Of a stretch of DNA of 64,000 bases, positions 18,248-25,897 are shown one piece after another. The stretch is from NCBI RefSeq assembly GCF_009795715.1, contig NZ_WTCR01000004.1, forward strand, positions 124,001 to 188,000, given 5' to 3'. Positions within the stretch are counted from its first letter, which is position 1. Every line of letters starts with the position of its first letter. Origin of the DNA: Labilibaculum euxinicum. Lineage in GTDB: Bacteria; Bacteroidota; Bacteroidia; Bacteroidales; Marinifilaceae. The notes under the pieces were generated by a model. It was given only the letters and a program-made list of their open reading frames with translations. It was not told the DNA's origin and did not search any database. The position numbers were made by a program, and so were the translations under genes.

Positions 18248-18790
18248 ATGAAAAAAATCTTCATTGTTCTACTGTCCTTTACTTTTAGCTCATTCATAGT
18301 TGCCCAACAGACAAAGAACATCGACTTATTTTTAGATGATGACGGAAATATTAGTTTGGAAACAAAATATCTGCAAACAGCAATAACAGATCAGCAAATT
18401 CGAGAATGGATTTCCTCATTTCCTGATCAAGTAAATGGTAAGATTGAATATATTAATTCAAATTCAGGCGAATTTCGATACAAAGGCCACGTTCCTATTT
18501 CTTTAAGCGAAAGACCTTCCGTTTTCCAGATTGAAATGCATTTCACACTTTCAATCCACAGTGCGAAAGACCAATTAATTGTTACCATTGGTGATATTTA
18601 TTATCAATCCTATCCGGAATATGGGAAACAAGGAACTCCAGCCATAATTTCCTATCCTAAAGATTGGTACTCCAAAGCAAAATTGCGCAAAAAAACAGGC
18701 AATCTGCCTTGGCTAAACAGTTTGGTTAAAGAAAACACCATTTCCAAAGCTGAAGAATTGCTGGCAGGTGGAAATGAGTTTTTCATCTGA
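18248..18790 (+). CDS. Small secreted protein, DUF4468-like
   Basis: A 180-residue protein with a signal peptide (residues 1-19, ending FIVAQ). The mature part holds a helix (DQQIREWISSFP) followed by alternating strands (KIEYINSNSGEFRYKGH, FQIEMHFTLSIHS, LIVTIGDIYYQ), a pattern resembling DUF4468 (a TBP-like envelope domain of Bacteroidota). The match is from pattern only. No operon partner is visible. Confidence 0.5.
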   Translation: MKKIFIVLLSFTFSSFIVAQQTKNIDLFLDDDGNISLETKYLQTAITDQQIREWISSFPDQVNGKIEYINSNSGEFRYKGHVPISLSERPSVFQIEMHFTLSIHSAKDQLIVTIGDIYYQSYPEYGKQGTPAIISYPKDWYSKAKLRKKTGNLPWLNSLVKENTISKAEELLAGGNEFFI

Positions 18791-18819
18791 TTATAATTTA
18801 TTTTTTAGTTGCTGTATGG

Positions 18820-18837
18820 TCCCGAAAACTTTCGGGA
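18820..18837. terminator. Hairpin between convergent genes
   Basis: TCCCGAAA and TTTCGGGA form a perfect 8-bp stem with a 2-nt loop; flanking GGT/ACC may extend it. T runs are weak, so termination is a guess from position between the convergent genes. Confidence 0.45.
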
Positions 18838-18904
18838 TTACCATGAACCAATAAGCTTGTTCTTGTGTATCAAAATATATTTGTCATTGGTCGTTTCAAA
18901 TACT

Positions 18905-20065
18905 TTACATCAACTTACTTTTCTTTTGATTGGCATCTCTGCGTAAACTTTTAATCACCTCAATTATTTCATTTGAAGCTAAATCGATTTCAGTTTTAGT
19001 GGTATATCTACCTACAGAAAAACGAATTGTGCCCATTGCATATTCCAAAGGAACTTTCATAGCATCCAGGGTTGCAGAAACACTTACACAATCAGTGTGA
19101 CATGCGGCACCCGCTGATGCCGCCACATGTTTCAACCGACTTAAAATCTCGTTTACCGGAATTTTCTTAAAGGAGACACTTAAGGTATTTGGCAAACAAA
19201 AATCATTATTCCCATTAAACTGAACATCTGAAAGTTTAGATAAGTTCCTGCGTAAAATCCGAATCAAATTCATTTCATGCCTCATTCGTTTGTCTTCCTC
19301 CTCCATGGCCAATTCGGCAGCTTTTCCCAAACCAACAATTTCCAATACATTTTCGGTTCCCGCCCGTAAATTCCTTTCATGATCTGCACCATGAATCAAT
19401 TTCTGCAATTTAATTCCCTCGCGAATGTACAAGGCTCCAATTCCTTTCGGCCCATAAAATTTATGACCTGCAAGAGTCAGTAAATCAACACCCAGTTCCT
19501 GAACATTAACAGGTACTTTACCCACAGCCTGAGCACAATCAGTATGGACAATAATATTATTCTGCTGCGCTAATTTCGAAATTTCAGAAATTGGCTGTAA
19601 AGTTCCCACCTCGTTATTCGCATACATGATCGAAATTAAAATAGTATCTGGTCGAATGGCCTTTTTCACATCAGACAATTGTACTCGTCCTGTTTCATCA
19701 ACAGGCAGATAGGTAACCTCGAAGCCCTCTGTTTCCAAAAATTTACAAACCTCTGTAACCGCAGGATGCTCGATAGAAGAAGTGATAATATGTTTGCCTT
19801 TATCCTGATTTGCAAAAGCATAGCCCTTTAATGCATAATTATTTGATTCAGATCCGCCACTGGTAAATATCAATTCTTCAGCATCACAATTCAGCAATGA
19901 AGCTACCTGATTTCTTGCCTTATCCACAGCCTCTTTGCATTGCCGTCCATAAAAATGTGAGCTTGACGGATTGCCAAAAAAACCTTTTAAGTAAGGAATC
20001 ATCGCATCAGCAACTTCCGGTGCGATAGGTGTAGTCGCATTGTAATCAAGATATATCGGTTTCAT
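18905..20065 (-). CDS. Cysteine desulfurase, NifS-like
   Basis: A 386-residue class V PLP enzyme that removes sulfur from cysteine for Fe-S cluster or thio-cofactor synthesis. The PLP lysine is Lys202 in AGHKFYGPKG; His100 in SIEHPAV stacks on PLP; the persulfide Cys is Cys322 in SAGAACHTDCVSVS. The CHTDCVSVSA loop resembles the NifS/SclA-like group rather than housekeeping IscS (SSGSACTS). No iscU or nifU gene is adjacent. It ends an operon-like run with the PorE-like and AddB-like genes (gaps 11 and 27 nt). Confidence 0.9.
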   Translation of the reverse strand: MKPIYLDYNATTPIAPEVADAMIPYLKGFFGNPSSSHFYGRQCKEAVDKARNQVASLLNCDAEELIFTSGGSESNNYALKGYAFANQDKGKHIITSSIEHPAVTEVCKFLETEGFEVTYLPVDETGRVQLSDVKKAIRPDTILISIMYANNEVGTLQPISEISKLAQQNNIIVHTDCAQAVGKVPVNVQELGVDLLTLAGHKFYGPKGIGALYIREGIKLQKLIHGADHERNLRAGTENVLEIVGLGKAAELAMEEEDKRMRHEMNLIRILRRNLSKLSDVQFNGNNDFCLPNTLSVSFKKIPVNEILSRLKHVAASAGAACHTDCVSVSATLDAMKVPLEYAMGTIRFSVGRYTTKTEIDLASNEIIEVIKSLRRDANQKKSKLM

Positions 20066-20076
20066 TTTATTGGTTA

Positions 20077-22041
20077 TTATTGATTTTCAACAACTTTGAA
20101 TTCTGTTCTTCGATTTAAACTTCTTCCCTCTTCGGTTTCATTGGCTGCAATAGGATGTGAAGCACCATATCCTTTAAAGCTTAGCCGTTTTGCTTCTATT
20201 CCTTTTGAAATTAAATAATCGCAAACCGCCTTTGCCCGGTTATTGGAAAGATTCAGATTGTAATCTTCAGTTCCGGTATTATCGGTATGACCGGCAATTT
20301 CAATTTTTAATTTAGGATAAGCTGCCAACAGATCATACAAGCGGGTCAATTCAATTTCAGATTTCGACAAAATATCCCAGGAGTCGACATCAAAAAATAC
20401 ATTCCTAAGTACGATTTCTTTTCCTTTTTCAATTTTATCTAAAAGGATATCTAATTGTTGGGGATTCGATTTCTTCTGATCATCCAACATCTCGAAATGT
20501 TTGGAATAAAAAAGATAGTCACCGGCCTCAGCCGAAAAAAGATATTCTCTATCCGAAGGCAAACAAACCAAATAGCTGCCATCCGTCCGATCTGATTTTA
20601 TCTGAATAATTGTATCATTGCTCATCAAATCAATTAATAAAAGCGAAGCTAGCACGGGACTTTTAGATTTAGCATCCAACACATTGCCTTTTAACCACGA
20701 CACAGACTGTGGCTGCAAATCTACAGGCATCTCAAAACTAAAAATATCTTTTCCTTTGCCTTTTAGGCGATCCGAAGAAAAATAAGCTTTATCACCTTTC
20801 GCATTGATAATCAATCCTATTTCATCGTTAAATGTATTAATTGGGGAACCCAAATTTTCAGGATCACTCCATTTCCCATCTTTATCGCGTTCTGTCTTAA
20901 ACAAATCATATCCACCCATTCCGGTTAAACCATCTGAAGAAAATACCAGATACCGGTTTCCGGCATGAATAAATGGTGACATTTCATTGTCTGCTGTATT
21001 AACAGCAAGATTAGTTGGCTGCGTCCAGCGTTGTTTTCCATCTTCCAAAGTTTCAATTAATCTGGAATGCCAAATGTCCATTTTCCCTTTTCCTGATTTT
21101 CGGTTGCTCACAAAATACAGTTCCCGTCCGTCAGCAGATATACTTGGCTGAGCTTCCCAAGCTTTCGAATTAATTGGTTTGCCAACATTTATTGGTGCCG
21201 ACCAAACATCTCCTTCCCGAACTGAATAGTAAATATCGCAGCGGCCATATCCGTTAGTACGATTGCAAGCCGTAAAATACATGTATTTGCCATCTGCCGT
21301 AATGCTTTGTGCTCCTTCGTTCTTTTCCGTATTGATAACTAAGGATAATGGTTCAGACGGCATCCACAAACTATCTTCTTGGTGAGATACATAAAAATCC
21401 TCTTGTCTTTTGATTTTCACTTCAGTTCCTTCTTTCTTCTCTGTCAGCAATCTGGTGAACACAAGCAATTCCTCATCGGCAGTAAGGCTGGGCCAATACT
21501 CATCAAATTCGGAATTCACATTATCACCAAGGTTTACCGGTTTAAAATCGACAGGATTTGCCATCGACTTGATCGCAAACCGGCAACTTTCCAGTCTTTT
21601 TTCTGCCAACCTTCTATTTCTGTCGGAACTATTTGAAAGGGATAGAAACTCTTCATATTTCGTTAATGCCTTTTGATATTCTCCTATTTTCAGGTAAGCA
21701 TTCCCGAGATTAAAATGCACATTCGGAAAAAAATTGGCATCAATATTTATCGCCCCCAAATAAGCTTCAATTTCAGATTCAGTCTTGCCCGTTTCGTGCA
21801 AAACATCAGCTTTAAAAAGCCATGCTTCAATAAAATCAGGGCTTTGCTCAATTGCGACATCTAAATATTTCAGAGCTTTGGAATTATCCATCTGCCGATA
21901 AGCCTCTGAAGCCAACTCATAATTTTTGATGGCTCTCTTCGACTTGATACTGTATTTTTTTTGTGCATTGGAAGTAAATCCAAACAACAAACAACACAAG
22001 AATAAGATAACTGATCGATACATTTTATTGATATTATTCAA
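20077..22041 (-). CDS. TPR / beta-propeller / CRD / OmpA-domain envelope protein, PorE-like
   Basis: A 654-residue protein with a signal peptide (start at Met1 or Met7; Met7 gives a cleaner one, ending SNAQ). Domains in order: TPR repeats (about 30-170), PD40/WD40-like propeller blades (about 185-440, with repeated S-x-DG and YF-x-S-x-R motifs), a carboxypeptidase-like regulatory domain (about 445-520), and an OmpA C-terminal peptidoglycan-binding domain (about 540-650, IEIAGHTDNTG, NRAKAVCDYL, NRRTEFKV). PorE of the type IX secretion system has this same order. However, PorE is a lipoprotein and I see no lipobox here. Confidence 0.82.
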   Translation of the reverse strand: MNNINKMYRSVILFLCCLLFGFTSNAQKKYSIKSKRAIKNYELASEAYRQMDNSKALKYLDVAIEQSPDFIEAWLFKADVLHETGKTESEIEAYLGAINIDANFFPNVHFNLGNAYLKIGEYQKALTKYEEFLSLSNSSDRNRRLAEKRLESCRFAIKSMANPVDFKPVNLGDNVNSEFDEYWPSLTADEELLVFTRLLTEKKEGTEVKIKRQEDFYVSHQEDSLWMPSEPLSLVINTEKNEGAQSITADGKYMYFTACNRTNGYGRCDIYYSVREGDVWSAPINVGKPINSKAWEAQPSISADGRELYFVSNRKSGKGKMDIWHSRLIETLEDGKQRWTQPTNLAVNTADNEMSPFIHAGNRYLVFSSDGLTGMGGYDLFKTERDKDGKWSDPENLGSPINTFNDEIGLIINAKGDKAYFSSDRLKGKGKDIFSFEMPVDLQPQSVSWLKGNVLDAKSKSPVLASLLLIDLMSNDTIIQIKSDRTDGSYLVCLPSDREYLFSAEAGDYLFYSKHFEMLDDQKKSNPQQLDILLDKIEKGKEIVLRNVFFDVDSWDILSKSEIELTRLYDLLAAYPKLKIEIAGHTDNTGTEDYNLNLSNNRAKAVCDYLISKGIEAKRLSFKGYGASHPIAANETEEGRSLNRRTEFKVVENQ

Positions 22042-22068
22042 TTTCTAAGGTGCAAAATGAGCCACAAC

Positions 22069-24939
22069 TTACCGATGGCAAATTTCGGCATACACACAAG
22101 TTCGGCAAATATCTTTATTTTCTACCTGATAAAAAGGAATATCCTGATTAAAAATCTCTTCCAGTAATTCTTGCAGGCCTTCAACAAATTCAGCTTTAAA
22201 CATTCTGTAATCATCAACACGAACGGCATTTCCGCGCCCCTCTTTTTGAGCTAAGGTGCAATCAAACCCATCGTTAAAAAACTCTTTCAGACTGTATATT
22301 CCTGGGGAAATTGCTGCACCTGGATTGTAATTTTCATCGTAAAACAAGCAATAAAGCAAAGTTTGAAATGCCGCTTTATTTTTATTCTTCCCTTCTTTTT
22401 CGAAAAGAGAAGCGATATCCTTAAAAATCAGATCGGCCTTGCCTGTTTTGTAATCTAAAATACGAATGGTATCATTCAATTTGTCTACTCTGTCAATCAA
22501 CCCGCTAATGTTTACCTTTCGATCGGCTTTCTCTCCTATTGGCATTTGAATTTTATATTTCCCCTCCAAAGAAACAATTTCAAAGGGTGCAAATTTCTGA
22601 TCCAAAATCAATATCCGATCAATAAACTTCTTCAGGATATCGAAAACAAGAAGATTTCTTCCACCAATTTCCATTGGTTGCTCCTTTTTCAGCTGAAAGT
22701 AGATGTTTCGAAAAGCATCCTTTAAAACCTGATCCAGTAAAACTTTGTTTTTCCGCAAGCCCTCCAAATCTTCTTTCCGAATTGTATTGCCACTAAAAGG
22801 CTTGTACAATTCTTCCAAAACCGAGTGAAATAAATTCCCGAAAGTTGGCGGATCGATCTCTTCCAAAACCACATCGGGTTCTTTTAAACCAGCTAAATAT
22901 TTAAAATAAAAGCTCAGGCTGCAATTCATATAAGTATTTAAGGCCGACGGCGAAAAACTCTTTATCCCATCACCGCAATACCCGCTTAGGTAGGTTTGAA
23001 TTCGCTCGTTTTTAGCCACGCTAATCGGCTTGGTTTCCTGCAAAGAAATATTGTAGGACGGACTGTTCTCAACAATCTCAAAATCTGATTCGTATTTCAG
23101 CTGATACAAAAAACGACTCATTTCACCAGTGCGAATCCCGTCACTTTGAGTGCTGTACAACAATTTAAGATCTTCAACACGCTGAATCAACCGGTAAAAA
23201 TAGTAAGCGAAAATCGCATCCTGATGATCGATTGTCGGCATTCCAAAGCCTTTACGCAAATGATAGGGAACAAAAGAATTTGCAGCTCCTGTTTTAGGCA
23301 ATTTCCCTTCGTTCATCGAAAGCACGACAATCTTTTTGAAATCGAGCAATCGTGTTTCCAAAATTCCCATTACCTGCAAACCTGCCAAAGGTTCTCCTTC
23401 GAATGGAATACTCAAACTCTGAATCATTTTATCCAGAATCTTATAAAAAGTATCCTGCTTTAGTTCAATTTTGTGCTGATTCAGTAAAGAATTGAGACGC
23501 TTTATGGCCAAAAACAAATGATAGATGTATTCCTGTTCAATTTTATCAACCAAGGTTTTTTCCTCATCAGTAGTTTCTAGTTTCTGATAAATTCCCTGAA
23601 GCAATTCAAGCAGATATATTGAAAATTGCTCTACACTACTCACCGGAGAAAAAAGCTTTTCCAAAACGGGATCACCCTTAATTAAACGTTGTGGAACTTC
23701 AATTCTATTGGTTGTTAGAATATCCTGTGTTATAGAATGTGCCAATTCAGGATTCACAGAATTCAAATATTGGTGATTTAGAAGAGACAATACCTGTTTG
23801 TGGTGAAACGACACCTCTCCATTGGATTTTTTCACACTTTTCTGCAGATCGATCACCAAACGCAGCAAACTTGCCACAGGCGTATTTTTGGCTGGATATC
23901 CCATGGTTACATTCACATTCTTTGCAATTTTAGGAATGGAATGCAATACCGGAAGAAGCAACTCCTCATCGGCCAAAACAATAGCCGTTTCCTCTAAGGC
24001 ATCCTCCGAATTCCTGCAGAATTCTTCAACCACTGCGTGGGCATACTTCGCCTGTCCCACTTCCGAGGAAAGTGAAACAAATTCAACTTTGGTTTGATTA
24101 TTCTTGATATTATCGAACCTGATATTCGTTTTTGGCGACGGAAACCGTTTGATATTTTCGCGTAAAAACAAACCCGCCTCATGAAAAGGATTCTGAAGAT
24201 AGGATTCATCGTAATCCCAATAAAAATCGGCTTTATCCTGCTTCTTCAATTCATCAAACAAATTCTGTTCGCAACGGTTTAATGCATTAAAACCTATAAA
24301 AATGACCCGATCTTCTTTGATTTCAATCTTCCCCGATTCCAACTCATCAACCAATTTTCGGGAAGCCATTCCTTCGTATGCCAATCCTTCAGATTGTAAT
24401 ACATCCCGAAAATCAGAATAAATAGGATACAGATTTTCCCATAGTTTCACAAACTCCTTTTGATGCTCCGAATATTTCTCGGGACGGAATGTACTCCAAA
24501 ATGATTGTATAGCAGCAATCTGTTCTTCCGTTAAGTAATCGAACAGATTATCAATCTCTTTTTCCTCCGCTAAATTCTGAAACAAATGCTTTGCATTCAC
24601 CCGGTACTTGTCCAAATCGTCGAAATCGCCCAAAAGCATTTCTCCCCAATGGTAAAACTCATCGAAACTTTCCGACACATCCATTTTTTGAATGTAGATT
24701 TTATACAAACGGAAAAGCAAACCCAGATTATCCTCGGTCTGCAACTGAGAATGAGTTTTAAAAAAATCATTAATGGTTAAAATTCTGGGTGCCCAAACAG
24801 GTTTTTCAATCAATTCATTTAAATATTTTGAAAAGAATAAACCTGCACGGCGATTTGGAAACACCAACATGCAATTGGATAAATTACTGCCGTATTTTTC
24901 GTACAGTTCGCTGGTTAATTCGCGTAAGAATGAATTCAT
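22069..24939 (-). CDS. AddB-like PD-(D/E)XK nuclease with an Fe-S cluster
   Basis: A 956-residue protein. The N-terminus (MLVFPNRRAGLFFSKYL) resembles the degenerate helicase half of AddB/RexB. The C-terminal nuclease carries GLIDRVDK, RILDYKTGKAD (catalytic Asp and Lys of PD-(D/E)XK), and four Cys fit an AddB-type Fe-S staple: one in YMNCSLSFYFKYL (about 671) and Cys945, Cys948 and Cys954 at the end (C-x2-C-x5-C). It likely processes double-strand breaks with an AddA-type helicase, which is not in the window. Confidence 0.85.
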   Translation of the reverse strand: MNSFLRELTSELYEKYGSNLSNCMLVFPNRRAGLFFSKYLNELIEKPVWAPRILTINDFFKTHSQLQTEDNLGLLFRLYKIYIQKMDVSESFDEFYHWGEMLLGDFDDLDKYRVNAKHLFQNLAEEKEIDNLFDYLTEEQIAAIQSFWSTFRPEKYSEHQKEFVKLWENLYPIYSDFRDVLQSEGLAYEGMASRKLVDELESGKIEIKEDRVIFIGFNALNRCEQNLFDELKKQDKADFYWDYDESYLQNPFHEAGLFLRENIKRFPSPKTNIRFDNIKNNQTKVEFVSLSSEVGQAKYAHAVVEEFCRNSEDALEETAIVLADEELLLPVLHSIPKIAKNVNVTMGYPAKNTPVASLLRLVIDLQKSVKKSNGEVSFHHKQVLSLLNHQYLNSVNPELAHSITQDILTTNRIEVPQRLIKGDPVLEKLFSPVSSVEQFSIYLLELLQGIYQKLETTDEEKTLVDKIEQEYIYHLFLAIKRLNSLLNQHKIELKQDTFYKILDKMIQSLSIPFEGEPLAGLQVMGILETRLLDFKKIVVLSMNEGKLPKTGAANSFVPYHLRKGFGMPTIDHQDAIFAYYFYRLIQRVEDLKLLYSTQSDGIRTGEMSRFLYQLKYESDFEIVENSPSYNISLQETKPISVAKNERIQTYLSGYCGDGIKSFSPSALNTYMNCSLSFYFKYLAGLKEPDVVLEEIDPPTFGNLFHSVLEELYKPFSGNTIRKEDLEGLRKNKVLLDQVLKDAFRNIYFQLKKEQPMEIGGRNLLVFDILKKFIDRILILDQKFAPFEIVSLEGKYKIQMPIGEKADRKVNISGLIDRVDKLNDTIRILDYKTGKADLIFKDIASLFEKEGKNKNKAAFQTLLYCLFYDENYNPGAAISPGIYSLKEFFNDGFDCTLAQKEGRGNAVRVDDYRMFKAEFVEGLQELLEEIFNQDIPFYQVENKDICRTCVYAEICHR

Positions 24940-24980
24940 TGTTTAAGTATGATTTGAAATATGAGATGAAAGATGTGAGA

Positions 24981-25649
24981 TTATTGCCGCAAGTAGGAAA
25001 ATACAATCTCGATATTCGGAGACCCGTGCATCCCATTGGGATTCAAACCCGGTTTTCCTTCCGGGATATCTACCCCTAAGTTTTTGTAATATTCAATCCA
25101 AAAAGGAAGAAAATCACCGGTTTTAGCATCCTTAAAAGTCATCGGGTTTAACCGGAAGATTTCAATAGAATCTCCGGCATTTGCAAATAGGTCATAAATC
25201 AGCTCAGAGCAATAGTAAGTTGAGTCTCCCATGATGTAAATATCATCGTATGGTTTTCCAATCAGCTTCCCTCCCGACTCCAGAGCCTTATCAATAAAAG
25301 CAGTAAATTCAGGCTTTAGCCTTCCCACCTCAACTTTTGGCTTTTGGTCAGCAGTTGTGCTTCGCTGCAAAAAATCAGTGAGTTTGGTGTAGGTAACTCC
25401 TTTTGAGATGGCTTCTAAAACCATAGTATCCCCGTTTTTATGAATATCAACAATCCCAACATGCGAAAAGCTCAAATTCTTAGCTCCTCCTGTTACTGAT
25501 TCTATCGCATCTGAAATAGAATCCGCATCCAGATCCTGAAAAAGAAGATCTCCTTTTTCGAGAGTAAACCGAGGTTTTTTTTGTAAATTATGACAGGCCG
25601 TGAATTGAGCACCAAGTGCCAAAACAATTAAAATACGGAGAAAATACAT
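24981..25649 (-). CDS. YiiX/YebB-like NlpC/P60-superfamily cysteine hydrolase, lipoprotein
   Basis: The start is placed at 25649 (MYFLRILIVLALGAQFTAC), giving a 222-residue lipoprotein with a lipobox ending FTAC; a longer frame from 25706 would put extra residues before the signal. The enzyme part is a permuted papain-like fold: GDLLFQDL, then FSHVGIV (His) and YYCSELIYD (Cys). Known members act as amidases or peptidases on envelope substrates. It is the first gene upstream of the AddB-like gene with a 41-nt gap. Confidence 0.85.
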   Translation of the reverse strand: MYFLRILIVLALGAQFTACHNLQKKPRFTLEKGDLLFQDLDADSISDAIESVTGGAKNLSFSHVGIVDIHKNGDTMVLEAISKGVTYTKLTDFLQRSTTADQKPKVEVGRLKPEFTAFIDKALESGGKLIGKPYDDIYIMGDSTYYCSELIYDLFANAGDSIEIFRLNPMTFKDAKTGDFLPFWIEYYKNLGVDIPEGKPGLNPNGMHGSPNIEIVFSYLRQ

Positions 25650-25845
25650 CTGTGAGATTTTACATGTTTGTCTTAAAAAAACTAAAGTAATTCGAACAGG
25701 CATCAAATAAAAGAATTGTGCTGTTTATTTTTAGTAATGTTAAACCAAAACATCTTATAGAAAAACTCTATATCTATATCTGTAAAAAAAATGATCTTTT
25801 TATCTATTATTTGTTTTTGATATCACCATAAGGCTTAAAAATTAA

Positions 25846-25853
25846 TACATTTG
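25846..25853 (+). promoter_or_regulatory. Probable -7 element of sucA
   Basis: TACATTTG fits TAnnTTTG; the nearest TTTG lies 26 nt upstream, longer than the usual 19-21, so the -33 part is weak. The start codon follows 44 nt downstream. Confidence 0.45.
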
Positions 25854-25897
25854 TTTAAGTAACAACGATAATCAGACTAAGTACAACGAACAATTAT

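Noticed and set aside
25650-25706. Longer N-terminus of the YiiX-like protein
   Set aside because: It would place 19 extra residues before the lipoprotein signal, which must be near the N-terminus.
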